DNA of 64,000 nucleotides from Linepithema humile (GCF_040581485.1 NC_090128.1:11532001-11596000); one strand, 5' to 3'; shown: positions 50,080 to 63,450, counted from the first letter of the stretch. The notes: generated by a model not told the origin, from the letters alone. A program made the numbers and translations.

Positions 50080-52650
50080 ACATATCTTATTATGTATTCG
50101 CAGATCCATTATCTTCAAATTAGAATAAAAATAATAATTTAAATTAGACTCACCGACACACGATGCGCAACAGCGGAGTCGTAGTTTATATATATATACA
50201 CGTTGATCTGTAACATACAAATATATGCAAATTATACTAACGTCAAAAATAATTAATATTTTAAAAATAATTATTGTGCGCAATTAACTACTTACTCTAT
50301 AGTTGTTCCGCTGTCGCCCAATGCCCCCTGGGCCGCCTCCTCCTCTCAGTCCATTGACGGCTGCTGCTTCGATAGCACAACACTCGCGAAATTACACTCC
50401 CGACGCGCACTTTGCCATTTTTTGACAAAGAAGTAAATCAAAAAAATTATTCGCACGAAGTTACAAATCGTTCAATACGTTGTCCGAAGCAGACAACAGC
50501 GACAAAGGAAAATCGGAAATTGCGTCGTCAATTTGACCGCGACCTGTTATACCTAACTATTTTTATAAACTTTCCGCGATTTCCAGATATGAGTAAATAT
50601 ATAATCGTATTTTAAGACGTTACGGAATTTTACTCTCTCATATTACAAATAATGAAACATTTATTGCATAAATGAATAAAATAGTAGCCAAAGTTATGAA
50701 AATATATCCATAAAATAAATTATTTAAATTTTTAATTGCGATAGTTAATTAGTTGCGAAGAATATCAATTTATAATTACTCGTAAGAATCTTCTAATTTT
50801 CACCGCGATCACGATTTAAGATAACGCGATTTGTAATATAATACCGGACCGATTATCGACTGCTTTGCTTAAATGCCTCCATGCGAATGATAGTAAAAAG
50901 TTATAGCGTACAGAGGACAGCGCGCGTACACATTAGAAGTTGCGAAAACGTAAACAACCATCTACGTCACGCGTAAGGAATTTCGAAACAGGCAACAGCG
51001 ACAAAGGAAAATCGGAAATTGCGTTGTCAATTTGATCGCGACTATGTTATCCCTAATTATTTTCATAAACTTTCCACGATTTTCATGTATGAGTAAATAT
51101 ATAATCGCATTTTAAGATGTTACGGAATTTTACTCTCTCATATTACAAATAATAGAACATTTATTGCATAAATGAATACAATACGTAAACTAAAGTTATG
51201 AAAATATATATCCGCGAAATAAATTATTCGAGTTCTATTGCGATAGTTAATTAGTTGCAAAGAATATAAATTTATTATTACTCGTAAGAAAGAATCTTCT
51301 AATTTTCACCGCGATCACGATTTGAGATAACGCAATTTTTGTAATATAATACCGGACCGATTGTCGACTGCACTGCTTAAAGGTCTCCGTGCGAATGATA
51401 GTGAAAAGTTATAGCGTACAGAGGACAGTGCGCGTACACATCATAGGTTGCGAAAACGTAAACATCCATCTACGTCACGCGTAAGGAATTTCGAAACAGC
51501 CAACAGCAACAAAGAAAAATCGAAAATTGCGTCGTCAATTTGACCGCGACTATGTTATACCTAACTATTTTCATAAACTTTCCGCGATTTCCGTATATGA
51601 TTAAATATATAGTCGCATTTTAATACGTTACAGAATTTTACTCTTTCATATTACAAATAATAGAACATTTATTGCATAATTGAATACAATATGTAAACTA
51701 AAGTTATGAAAATATATATCCGCGAAATAAATTATTCGAGTTCTATTGCGATAGTTAATTAGTTGCAAAGAATATAAATTTATAATTACTTGTAAGAAAG
51801 AATCTTCTAATTTTCACCGCGATCACGATTTGAGATAACTCGACTTGTAATAATACCGGACCGATTGTCGACTGCTCTGCTTAAACGCCTTCGTGCGAAT
51901 GATGATAGCGAAAAGTATCTCTAGCCTGGCGTACAGAGGACAGCGCGCGTACGCACATCATTAATTGTGAAAATGTAAACAACCATCTACGTCACGCGTA
52001 AGGAATTTCGGTAGGATTTTCGTAAGAAATTTCGAACTAGCACGTAACGCCAATGATCATTTATATTTGTGCCCTACGAAGCAACACACGTATACGCACT
52101 ATTACGGCAATAAAAATCGCTCCGTTCGCGTTATATTTTCTCAAATTAATTGCAACAAAAATTAAAATATTCTTTCCTACGAATAATTATAAATCCAAAT
52201 TTTGCGCAACTAATTAAATGCCGTGATTAAAGGATATTTTATTTCACGAATGTCTACCAATATCTTAGATTGCGTATTTATTCATTTATGTAATAAATAC
52301 TTCATTATTTGTAATACAAGATAGTAAAATTCTGTAATACTTCAAAATGCGAGTACGTACTTATTCATACATTTCTTATATGTGAAAATCACTGAAAACT
52401 TATGAAAGTAGTTAAGCATAGAACAGTCGCGGCGGGCAATTTCTGATTTTCTTGTTTCCGTTGCCTGCTTTGGACATTGCGAGCGTTGAACGATTTGTAG
52501 TTTCATGCGATAATAATTTTTTGAATCACTTCTTTGTGAAAAAATGTGTATCGGTTTAACGAAATTTTAAATCCAAATCCAATTACTATCTTTATTCTAA
52601 TTTGAAGATAATGGATCTGCAAATAATAAAATATATTTTCGACATACATA
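50080..52650. mobile_element. Older inverted-repeat element with ~500-bp tandem units
   Basis: The ends are inverted copies: GCAGATCCATTATCTTCAAA at about 50100 matches the reverse complement of the segment near 52600. A second inverted pair is CATTTTTTGACAAAGAAGT (about 50417) against about 52550. Further inverted similarity pairs 50560-50680 with about 52240-52400. Between them lie ~500-bp direct repeats anchored on CAACAGCGACAAAGGAAAAT (about 50495), the GCAACAGCG copy (about 50992) and a diverged copy (about 51501). Arms differ by many substitutions and by a ~250-bp insertion in the left arm (about 50165-50412). No transposase frame. Boundaries are approximate and no target duplication was identified. 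The design parallels the younger foldback element at 17.2 kb, but no sequence similarity between the two is obvious. Confidence 0.65.
50490..52020 (+). repeat. ~500-bp tandem repeat, about three units
   Basis: Units begin near 50492, 50992 and 51500. Each contains AAATCGGAAATTGCG (or a close variant), a TATGA(G/T)TAAATATAT segment, a TTACAAATAAT..AACATTTATTGCATAA segment and TACCGGACCGATT. Units 2 and 3 are closest to each other. There is no conserved frame across units. Confidence 0.8.
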
Positions 52651-53653
52651 TGTATATACAGTAGTATTTGTATAATTTATATAACATCAGAAATGCAATA
52701 ATTTTAAAAACTAAATTTTAAGATACAAACTTAATTGTAATGTGTATTAAATAAAATAAAAATTGTGACAATGTGAAATTAATATATCAATTAATTTTAA
52801 TTAAATAAAAATTTTCAAATCTTTACAGAATATCGAAAATAGCACTTTGTGCTATATAGCTCATTTAGGATGATGACTTTATCTATTGCATTTCAGACAG
52901 TTATTTATTATTGTTTTATTTTGGTCGTAACTTGTCTTCTTGTTAACTGGAACAAAATTGCTCCGTTAATACTAATTCTCATATAAATTATCTTACTTTC
53001 GAATTTTTCTTCATCTGACGCTCACTGTTAATGACGTGCAATTGCCTAAAGCGTGATTCATCGAGATTTATTATGTGTCTGTGGCAGTAAATTTATATAG
53101 AATCAATGGAATCGACGGTTAATGAGAGGTGCGGTATCGATGACCACAATGGATGTGATCGAAACCGGCATGTGAGCTTGGTTACGTCGTGTACCAATGA
53201 GGTGTCCTACAACGTATGCGCTCGCTCGCGCATTAGGCATTACCCAATACTGCTTTTGACAGCTGTCGAATGATGCGCGTTGCTAGTGTCAATCTGACCC
53301 AGTGGTTTCAAACACTTTCCCAAAATTTATGCCACGTTCGCAGGCTCGAAATTTTTAAATTAAATAAATCAAAAGTAATATAGTATAATATTATTATATT
53401 ATTAAATAGATAAAAAACATGTTGAAATTAATATTTAAATCTAAAAGTAATTATAATTTTTAGATTTATAATTTTCTGTTACACATAAATTTACGGATCA
53501 ATAATATAAAATAAAAAAATCAAAAATAATTATCTGAAAGAAAATTAATTAAAAAATATGTTGCATTGTGTTAGTATTAAATTATTATTAAAATATAATA
53601 AAAACCAAAAAATATTAAAAAATGAAAAAGGTATAAGCTTGCAATAATATATA

Positions 53654-53812
53654 AATTAAAATGTAGAAATGGGGATGTCAAGCCCCAAGCCAGGTATAAT
53701 TGCTGTCGAAATTTTTGATTGAAAGTTTCTAATTCTAAACTTTCAATCAAGAAGAATTTTGACAGCAATTACACTTGAGTTGAGCTCAATATTCCCACAT
53801 TTCCATTTTAAT
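53654..53812. mobile_element. Small hairpin (MITE-like) element
   Basis: About 160 bp forming one long imperfect inverted repeat. The outer arms AATTAAAATG and CATTTTAATT flank a near-perfect inner stem (AATTGCTGTC, then TGATTGAAAGTTT, against the reverse complements) with a short loop near 53730. A clear target duplication was not seen. Confidence 0.55.
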
Positions 53813-53929
53813 TAAAAAAATATTACTTATATAATATTGCTTCGGAAATATTCATGTAATGAAGAGTTGTATCTGTGACGTAAAAGAAAGGGAAACTGTC
53901 TTTACCACGTCAATCTATTCTGTTGTACT

Positions 53930-54370
53930 TAACGATCCTATTCCGTGCGAAAATAAAAGAACGCAATTAACCGGCGACGACGACGTCGTCGTTAACCCAC
54001 ACGCGTAAAAAGCAGCCGCGATATGGAGGCGCCGGGAGATAATCACGAAGACGCGAATGCGACAAAAAGAACGAGCAGGACGTGCGCGATTGCGACGAGT
54101 CGTCGGAGGTGGGTTTTTGTTACTGAACGCGATTTCGGTCGAAGCTTCGCACCACCGCTGCGGGCGATTCGAAACCCCTCGCAAAAGTGCCGTTCCGTGT
54201 TTTCCCGGGCGCGTTTTAGCGGTGAAATTCCGGGCGCCGGTAATTCGCTGTAGTCGCGCTAATTAGAGCCGCTGGCGGCTGGTCTCGGACGGTTTCTGGT
54301 CGTTTCTGCTAGTCCCCGTGGTTAATAAAGACATAATCGTTACGAGTAGCTAACGTGCGACCGTCGCAGG
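53930..54370. other. CpG-dense patch, possible promoter/first exon
   Basis: A sharply CpG-rich interval inside AT-rich surroundings. It includes a GACGACGAC/GTCGTCGTC palindrome near 53976-53992. Open frames occur on both strands (54023-54253 plus, 53915-54184 minus) without recognisable domains. In an insect genome this could be a promoter-proximal segment, but no core-promoter motif or splice pattern confirms it. Confidence 0.25.
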
Positions 54371-55805
54371 AGACCCTCGATTGCAACAATGCACATGCAG
54401 TTACCGCACGTATCTCGAACTCGGCTTGATTAAAAAATTGTGTGAACGGATGGTTTTGACGTTCGCAGCGCATCTATTTTTTCGTCATTTTGAAGAAATA
54501 AAGATCGATATCGATTTAAAGTCTTCCGATCATAAAAAAGTGCGCTTCATAAAAAACTTGGGGAAAAAAAAAATATATATATATATATAATAAAATGTAT
54601 AGAAAAAAAAGTTAATAGATATTATAAATGAAGTATTACTTATTAAGTATTATTACTTTGTACTTTTTCATTATCAAATAAGGTTCATCAATTGATGACA
54701 GTTTGTCACACATTTCATGAAGAGAATTAAACATTTTGATTTTTGAGCATTTTAGATATCTTTTTTTGCCAAAATCAATATTAAATTTAATTAGACTAGA
54801 ACAAAACAGGCGCGCGCTACGCGCGCGCACTTATTGTGTTAATTTAATAATTATGAAATCTAAATATTTTAATAAAATTTTTTTTTATTTTAAGTAACCG
54901 TCAAAATAACCTTCGCTCTCAAACTATCAAAATGTCAGAATAATCGATAACCAAGCAGCGTCGCGGAAAAGCGTCAACAATACTTTTAATACATTCGAGT
55001 ATCGATCTTTCGTGTCTTTTTTAAGAGTGGAATATCGCTTTATAAGATTATATACTGATTAAATTGCATTTTAAAAAAAGTGATTATTGCGGATAAAGAC
55101 AATTGACACTTTCGGAAATAACCTTGTCGATATTGAAGTCAAAGCAATTTTGATGCGAACGTAACGGAATACGCTGAAGCGTGTAATAGCTTCATTACCA
55201 CGGCGTCTCTTCAGAAATCTAGAGCCATGGCAGGAGGCCATAAATCCTGCCTAATGCAATACACGAGCGATAATTCCACCTCAGGCCAAAATTTGAATCA
55301 CGAGAAGCGCCCGAGAATCGATTGCCGTGCTTGCTTCCTCTAAACACGCGATACAACGATAGTTTTATCCAAGATACTCATCGTCCTTCTCTTTCTATTT
55401 ATATCCTTTTTCTCTGGCATCCGCTATTAGTTAAAAATTTTTAACATTTGAGTATTTAAAAACAAATAATATAATTATATTAATTTATCAAAATTAAATA
55501 AACATATAAAGTTAATTGAACCATATTGAGCTGAGTTTATTACATATGTACAATGATATATTACTGATACTTCAAGTTTTTACATTACTATTAAAAAAAA
55601 ATTAAGATTAAAATAAATTAAATATTACTATAGTATGTTCACACATATGATTCAATTAATGTTTATTATAATGAAATATACATTTTTCTAACTTCTTATT
55701 TCTTAATTATTAATTTAAATGATGGCCATTCATAATAAGTGATGCATTGAGTATGTACAGTTATGACAAGTTACGACCAAAATAAAAAACTAATAAATAA
55801 AAATG
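54371..55805. other. Non-coding AT-rich stretch
   Basis: Contains a short AT repeat near 54570-54590. No gene is recognised. Confidence 0.5.
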
Positions 55806-55810
55806 AAACT

Positions 55811-55903
55811 CACCAAACATTGTAGTTACCAAGCTCACCAAGCATTGTAGCCACCAAGCATTATAGCCACCAAGCATTATAGTCACCAAGCTCACCAAGC
55901 ATA
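55811..55903 (+). repeat. Minisatellite, ~16-bp unit
   Basis: Tandem variants of CACCAAGCATTATAGC, interspersed with truncated CACCAAGCT units. Some frames stay open through it on the minus strand, but this is a repeat artefact. Confidence 0.8.
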
Positions 55904-56154
55904 GCTTCCAGCATTGTAGTGAATATAGCATCCAGAAGCACAATATCCAGAAAAACTGAAAATATAAAAATCATTTATATTTCAATATAAGAATTATTTA
56001 TATTTCAAATATAAGAATTATTGATATCAAGAAGATAAATTGCATAAAATAGTTTTTATCTTATTTTTAATATTTTTTATATAATAATATGCTTTTAATT
56101 TTTATCAATTATTTATAATTATTTGAATAATTTAATTACCTAAATGTGTGTTGG

Positions 56155-56155
56155 G

Positions 56156-56231
<76 letters not shown>
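56155..56231 (+). repeat. (GT)n microsatellite
   Basis: An uninterrupted GT run of about 34 units from 56163, preceded by an imperfect GT segment. Confidence 0.95.
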
Positions 56232-56235
<4 letters not shown>

Positions 56236-56487
56236 TGTGATGCTACGATGATGACTTGTCACTTTATGAGAAAACAGATTAAACAAGTCCTATAAGACAA
56301 AGATAGTATTTAGAAAAACTAAAAATATAAAAAATTATTAAAAATACCATTTTAAAAGTTTTTATCTTAATCTTAATTAATAATACAACATACAATCATT
56401 AATTAATATACTTTATTTACCTATAATATTGCGATAAGGACTTGTCATCAACGAGAAGAATTAAATAAGCAAAGTAGGAACACGGCT

Positions 56488-56583
56488 AGAAGTACAGCCA
56501 GAAGCACAGCAAGAAGCACAGCAAGAAGCATAGCTGGAAGCACAGTTGGAAACACAGCTGGAAGTATAACTGGAACTACAGTT
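56488..56583 (+). repeat. Minisatellite, eight 12-bp units
   Basis: Eight exact-length 12-bp units related to AGAAGCACAGCA, drifting to GGAAGCACAGTT and then GGAACTACAGTT. Because 12 is a multiple of three, one frame reads as a Ser/Thr-rich tetrapeptide repeat. No start codon or flanking coding signal supports translation. Confidence 0.85.
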
Positions 56584-57499
56584 AGAAAAAGTATAAATAT
56601 AAAAAATAACCTAAATTATTATATAATAATCAAAATTTTTGTCTTAATTGTAATGGATAATAACATATTTAGTCTTTATTAGGTATTTCAAATTATTAAT
56701 TAATTTATTTACCTATAATATCGTAACTTTATTTCATTTACCTATAATAATGTAACTTGTTGTCGACTCGCGAAAAACACGTTACGAACGAATGCGTATC
56801 ATACCGATCGTGTACACTAATTAATGAAGCTAATTAATTCGACACTCCCGGTACTGATTCAATGCACGGTCATTTTATGTAAACAATTAAATTCTTCCGA
56901 TGTGACAACGGCCCGGAGCAAACGTAAAACTGAGATGGCGGACAACACTGAGATGACGCGATCTGTAGTCTTTATCACGAACTATGCAAGGAATATGTTT
57001 TTAACTACACTTTCTGAGCTATTTTGTAACAATTATTTTTCTCCTCTCGTTCTCCCTATGTTCTAGATATATTTTTCATTTGTTATATTATTTAGAAGAA
57101 TAAAAGTCCCTTATTTTTTATGACTATATGAAATTTTTCGAACAATGATTACTTTTTTGGCGTCACTTATTGCCACTTGATAACCCCCTAGCATCATTAA
57201 TAAGAGCACTTACATAATAGTCGGAAGCGTGTGCACGCCTACGTTAGTGGAGGATCTAGGCAGCATTTCCGGCAAACAACGGAACGGCAACTTGGTGGCG
57301 GCAGCATAACACGAAGCGACTTTGCAGCAATGCATTCGGCTTAATCGGGCAGAACAGCGCGTTTCGCGCAGAGACCTGTGTACATCCAACAGCCAGCTTA
57401 ACTGTACCTTCGTGCACATCGAATGCACCGCTTAGCTCGGGTCGTTTCGGCATGCATATTTCATATTATAAGATCCACTACAAAATTTTACATATATTT

Positions 57500-60040
57500 A
57501 TACATATTCTACATGTTATAATATACTACAGAACCAAAAGAAACTGTTTATTAAATAATTTTGCTGTTACCGTGATTTATGAGATGCTACCAATTAAGAG
57601 ACTGCATCCTTTCTTCCTGACTTGTAAAAAACGTCGCGACAGTAACAATTTTCGCACTAATCGCAGCGAATCGCGTGGCATCTTGATCGCAAGAATGCAT
57701 CAAATCTATCATTGGTGCTGCAGCTTTTTTACTGCAGGTCAAGAACCAATTAAAGTGATCGTTATTAGATAATTTTGCTGTTTCTGTGATTTCATACGAC
57801 TCTATTCTTTCTTCCTATTGGCTTGTAAAAAACGTCGCGAGAGTAACTCAATTTTGGCGCAAAAGTGCAGCGAATCGCGTGACATCTTGATCCCTGTCGC
57901 AAGAATACATCGAACCTATCATTGGCGCTACTGCTTCTTTGCCGCAGGTCAAGAACCAATTAGAGTGATCGTTACGATTTGATCGTTCTCGTCACTTTAC
58001 GGTAATCGCGCGCGTTATGTGGATGTCTCGTAGTAATCGAGTACATTTTTTCGGATTTATGCGTATATTTGTGCAGATGCGGTCGTACGTGATATCTATC
58101 AAGTGTGTCTTCGGTAACACAGTAATTCCGGGAGTGAACGTGTGTGCTCGAAAAAGTATAGTGTGGACTCTGTTCTGTTCGCGGGACGCGTAATGTCGTT
58201 GTATTTGACGTTGACTAGTATTTACGAATTGTTCATGTCGCGATAAATTTCCTAACGTTACTAAACGATTGTTTTGGAGGAACTTCGTATTTATAATATA
58301 CTTCACAGAACCAAAGAAAACTGTCTATTAGATAATTTTACTGTTATTGTGAAATATGAGACGCTATCAATTGAGAGATTCTATCCTCTCTTCCTATTGG
58401 CTTGTGAAGAACGTCGCGACTCAATTCTCGCGCTAATCGTAGCGAATCGCGTGATATTTTGATCCCTGTCACAAGAATATATCGAGCCCATCATTGGCGC
58501 TGCAGCTTCTTTGCCGTAGGTCAAGAACCAATTAGAGTGATTGTTACCGCCGTGATCGTTACGATTTATTTGATCGTTCTCGTCACTTTACGGTAATCGC
58601 GCGCGTTACGTAGACGTTTCGTAGTAATCGCGTACATTTTTTCGATTTTATGCGTATATTTTGTGCGGATGCGATCGTACATAATGTCGATCAAGTGTGT
58701 CTTCGATAACGCAGTAATTCCGGGAGTGAATGTGTCTGCTCGGAAAAGTATAGTGTGGACTTCGTCCTGCTCGCGGAATCGCGTAATGGCGTATTTGACG
58801 ATGACTAGTATTTACGAAATTGTCCATGTCGCGATAAATTTTGTAACGTTACAATCGTTTTTTGGAAGAACTTCGTATTTATAATATACTTCACAGAAGC
58901 AAAAGAAACTGTTTATTAGATAATTTTACTGTTACTGTGAAATATGAAACATTACCGATTAGACGCTATCCTCTCTTCCTATTGGCTTGTCAAGAACGTC
59001 GCGACTCACACTCGCGCTAATCGCAGCGAATCGCGTGACATCTTGATCCCTGGCGCAAGAATACATCGAATCTCTTATTGGCACTGCAGCTTCTTTACCG
59101 TAGGTCAAGAACCAATTACAGTGATCGTTACGATTTGATCGTTCTCGTCACTTTACGGTAATCGCGCGCGTTACGTGGACGTCTCGTAGTAATCGCGTAC
59201 ATTTTTTCGAATTTATGCGTATATTTGTGCGGATGTGGTCGTACATAATGTCGATCAAGTGTGTCTTCGGTAACGCAGTAATTCCGTAAATAAACATGTG
59301 TGCTCGAAAAAGTATAGTGTGAACTCTGTCCTGCTCGCGGGACGCGTAATGTCGTATTTGACGTTGACTAGTATCTGTGAAATTGTTTATGTCGCGATAA
59401 ATTTTTTAACGTTACTAAACGATCGTTTTAGAGGAACTTCGTATTTATAATATACTTCACAGAACCAAAGAAAACTGTTTATTAGATAATTTTATTGTTA
59501 CTGTGATTTTATGAAACGCTACTAATTGAGAGACTCTATCCTCTCTTCCTATTGGCTTGTGAAGAACGTCGCGATTCAATTCTCGCGCTAATCGTAGCGA
59601 ATCGCGTGACATCTTGATCCCTGTCGCAAGAATATATCGAACCTCTCATTGGCGCTGCAGCTTCTGTACCGTAGGTCAAGAACCAATTAGAGTGATTGTT
59701 AAAGCCGCCGTGATCGTTACGATTTGATCGTTCTCGTCACTTTACGGTAATCGCGCGCGTTACGTGGACGTTTCGTAGTAATCGCGTACATTTTTTCGGA
59801 TTTATGCGTATATTTGTGCGGATGCGGTCGTACGTGATATCTATCAAGTGTGTCTTCGGTAACGCAGTAATTCCGGGAGTGAACGTGTGTGCTCGAAAAA
59901 GTATAGTGCGGACTTCGTCCTGCTCGCGGAATCGCGTAATGGCGTATTTGACGATGACTAGGTATATTTACGAAATTGTCCATGTCGCGATAAATTTTGT
60001 AACGTTACTAAACAATCGTTTTGGAGGAACTTCGTATAAT
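57500..60040 (+). repeat. ~580-bp satellite array, about four units
   Basis: The anchor AACTTCGTAT recurs at 58281, 58869, 59435 and about 60028, spaced 588, 566 and 593 bp. Each unit contains a TTGGCTTGT(A/G)AA..ACGTCGCGA block, a GGTCAAGAACCAATTA block, a TTTACGGTAATCGCGCGCGTTA block and a GTGTGTCTTCGGTAACGCAG block. The first unit carries an internal ~210-bp duplication (about 57545-57760 against 57765-57980). Part of the unit reads as a ~75-codon frame in two copies (58663-58884 and 59804-60046) but is stopped or shifted in the others, so coding is unlikely. Confidence 0.8.
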
Positions 60041-61797
60041 AAATAGTCGTGATCAAATATTCGTCTTTGTAATACGCCGCTTCGAAATGAATATCGCGTC
60101 ACGGAGTGCAAAAAATGGGAACGACTCGAATAGCCGTTATAAATTTTTGGTCATGTTGGACATCGTCCCGAAATGAGAAGTCGTTATGGACACCAGCATA
60201 TATGATTGAGACTTGTACGTTGCGAGCATAACTCAGCTCTCCTATTTGCAGTTGTGTCGACAACGGTGAGTAGAATAAAAATTATCAAAATTAATAGAAT
60301 ATCGATGTTTTAACTCATTTGATATGAAGGGAGTATATTATATATGCATGCCATTATTTGTTATCACATAATTCGATTATTGAGGAGAAAAATTTTTCTG
60401 CAACACATCAATGAGAATGAGTAAAATTACCGATATCCTGTTAAATAAATATTTTTATGTTTTATATATTATTTCTCCTGCAATTGTATCTCCTGCGCGT
60501 AGAATGGTAATATTTCCTATTGCATTGTACAAAAAAATTAATATAAAAATGAAATATTAGTGTATTTTTTATTGAAGTACAGCAATTTATCAGCTTTTCA
60601 AATAATATTTTCAATGAGAATTTTCGGACTCAAATAGTGTATAAAATATGTAACACCTGTTGAATTAGGAAATTAAAATAGAATATTAAAAACGCATTGA
60701 AAAGTGATTTAAAATAATTATAATTTTAAATAGCTGACTATAAGCAATCCATATTTTGTTTCAACAATACTATTTTTATATTTTATCGTAATAATATGTA
60801 TATATACATTATTTTACGCACTTTATATGTTTTATATTTAAATTATAATAATTTCCGAATTTTGAAACTATTTGAAGAAGCCTTTGATTCGAAAAATCCA
60901 ATCTATTGTTCAACCTCGAGATCCGAATTATTTGAATTGCTCAACCATTTAAGATTTTTAACACTTCAAATAGCCAACTGATTATAATGCGCGCTTATGA
61001 TGAAAGTCAATGAGATCGGACATCGGTAATTAGTATTAATGAAAATCAAGCTCTTATCTCTCGCGAAACATGGCGTGGCCGATTAAGCCTTTAAAATTTT
61101 TCGGGGCTCGCGTGTCGGAAACTACGTTCCTATCTCGACGTCTGTGCAGCGAGGTCTGCGATTTATGACTCGCAGGCTGCTGCCCGTGCCCTATTTCTCC
61201 ATCCTTCCTTTCTTATATCCTTCCGGAGTCTTCTTCGATCTTTTCTTTTCGCTCCCGTTGATGTCGTAAATAGCTCTTTTCTTACTTGCTCACTAATGTA
61301 AGGCAAAATTGCAAGATTACTTTCAATGGTCCTGCTATAAACGTTGAAATATTTAATACAATAAGGCTGATGCACTTCCTCTTGGCTTAAAACTCTTTGA
61401 CAAATTTCGCAATTGAATTTTTTTTGTTTACTTCAAATTTATATGTACCAGCTTTTAAAAATTTTTAAGATTTTTTAAAATATGATTAACTATGCATAAA
61501 TGGAGCAATTAAAAAATTATTTAAAAGAATCAAATCCTTATTTGAAGAAAATCGTATGCAAAAGAAGAGAACGGACTAGAATATTAAGTGTGCGTAATGC
61601 TTTCGCTAAATAAAAACAAAAATTCCGAAATTTTGAAGCAATAACAAGTTTAATAAATTAATAAATTAAATTATATGTATGTACACACTTATTGCTCTAA
61701 ATAGTACAATTAGCTAAAAGTTACGTTATTAGTATTTGCATTATTAGTACATTAGGAATGTCATAGTTAAATATCTTAATAAGTGCTAAAGTTTCGC

Positions 61798-61831
61798 GAG
61801 CGAGAAACAAACATTTGTTTGTTTCTCGCTC
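61798..61831. repeat. Perfect hairpin, 16-bp arms, 2-nt spacer
   Basis: GAGCGAGAAACAAACA, TT, then the exact reverse complement. No other repeat structure adjoins it. Confidence 0.75.
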
Positions 61832-62515
61832 ACGTTTGAATAACATTTTTCGCGTGATTGAAATTTCTTAAATATTTATAAATAGCGTAACCCGAAAATG
61901 AAGAGCTCTCAAATCTAGACCATTAAAAGTAAGTTATATTAAGAAATTAGAAACAAACATGAAGGCAATATTTGAAAAGAAAAGATAACGAAGTAGATTT
62001 GTAATTAATGTATCAACAAAAATGCACTTAAAAAATTTTGAGCATAGATCTGTAGACTGTGCATCCCTCATGTTTAACAATAAGCTATTTTACTAAGTTA
62101 TTTATGCAAATTTTATGAAAATATAATTTAAAGAGTTTTCGTTAGGTTTGAGATATCAGCTTTATCGATGATGTATAACGAGATTACCTCTGAAAAGAAT
62201 TATCTCGCGTCGACTAACAATGCCCGCGTAAATTCGACAAGTGGCAAACGGCTTCGAAAATAGCAATTGCCCGAAAATCGCGCATATTAGTCACGGGTCG
62301 ATTTCGCAATGCATTCTCGCGAAAAGCCATTAAACAATAAATCGTATATTACCAGCAATTAATATCGCGAACAGCAGACATCCCGTTAATTCTCGTTTAA
62401 ACAAATGCTATTTCGGTTAGAATTCATTCTGCATAACAGTAAACTGCATTTTCCCTAAGTCATCTTGAGCTACTACACGCGTTCATATCAGTTCGCAGAA
62501 TGCAGCTGCGATAGA

Positions 62516-62536
62516 AGCAGCAGCAGCAGCAGCAGC
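62516..62536 (+). repeat. (GCA)n trinucleotide repeat
   Basis: Seven consecutive GCA/CAG triplets in a GC-rich setting. No supported coding frame passes through it. Confidence 0.85.
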
Positions 62537-63411
62537 CGTTGTAGATAGAGCTCGACAAAACTAATTTCTCTCGGAAGCCGACTCCTTTTGTGTAGTTTAA
62601 AGTACTACTTCTCTTTTTCGAGTGAAATTAAAATCCTTGCATACCTCGCAAGGGCGTAAGAGAAACGCATAGATTCGACTATTTCCAGCGTCGCGCGTAT
62701 AAACCAGGATCAAAGAAAGTATACATATCTTAGGCATGCAATTGTCTCGGCGTAATACGGCAACACATAAAGAACAGGCTAAACGAGCAAAAAAAAAGTA
62801 GGACAGACAAAATACAGTCTATTAATATCATAGAATGATGTCGCATCTTTGCGATTGGTTTGTTGTTTGCTTGTGATCAAAAGTTTTATAAATATTCTTT
62901 TAATTTTTCTTTGTTGGAAATACTCGATGTAAAAGAATGTATAAGTATGCATCAAAAATAGAATAAAAGATGCTTTGGTGAAATTTCATGAATATATTAT
63001 ATCGAAGAAGCTTTTTAATTGTTTATCAGTAAAATTAGATAAAGATTCGTTTATTATTATTAATTTTAATAATATGCGGTAAAATAAACCGTTTTAAATT
63101 GATTGTAATTAACACACTAAAGATTACAACAATAAAGCATAAATTTTCAAACCTATAAAGCCGTGAACAAAGATAAAACTTGAGCAAAAAAATTGGACAA
63201 CTGGGTGAAACTAGATAATATTTCACTTCACTTTATCTCTCAATCTCACGCTCTCGTCGCTGTTCATTTTCGAGCAGCCGTCGTCCGCGCGATTTTTATT
63301 AAGATCCGCGACTAACGGCGACAATCTTTTTCCGGCAGGCGTGAAATCTTTAATCTTTCCACATACTTAAACCGCTCTATATTTTAAAACTCACAGAGAA
63401 AGATCAGGGGG

Positions 63412-63413
63412 AC

Positions 63414-63444
<31 letters not shown>

Positions 63445-63450
63445 TGAGTG
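63412..63450 (+). repeat. (GA)n microsatellite
   Basis: Imperfect GA repeat with an AAAG interruption. It explains the Ser/Leu low-complexity end of the minus-strand frame across it. Confidence 0.85.

Noticed and set aside
55761..55943. 60-codon minus-strand frame
   Set aside because: It is a translation of the 16-bp minisatellite, giving repeated Leu/Val/Ser/Trp motifs.
57210..57453. Two overlapping minus-strand frames in a CpG-rich patch next to the satellite
   Set aside because: Neither shows a family motif. The STOP-overlapping GTAAGT at the 3' end was considered as a donor but no partner exon was seen.
58663..60046. ~75-codon frame repeated in two satellite units
   Set aside because: Other units carry stops or shifts in the same frame, so it is a repeat by-product rather than a gene.
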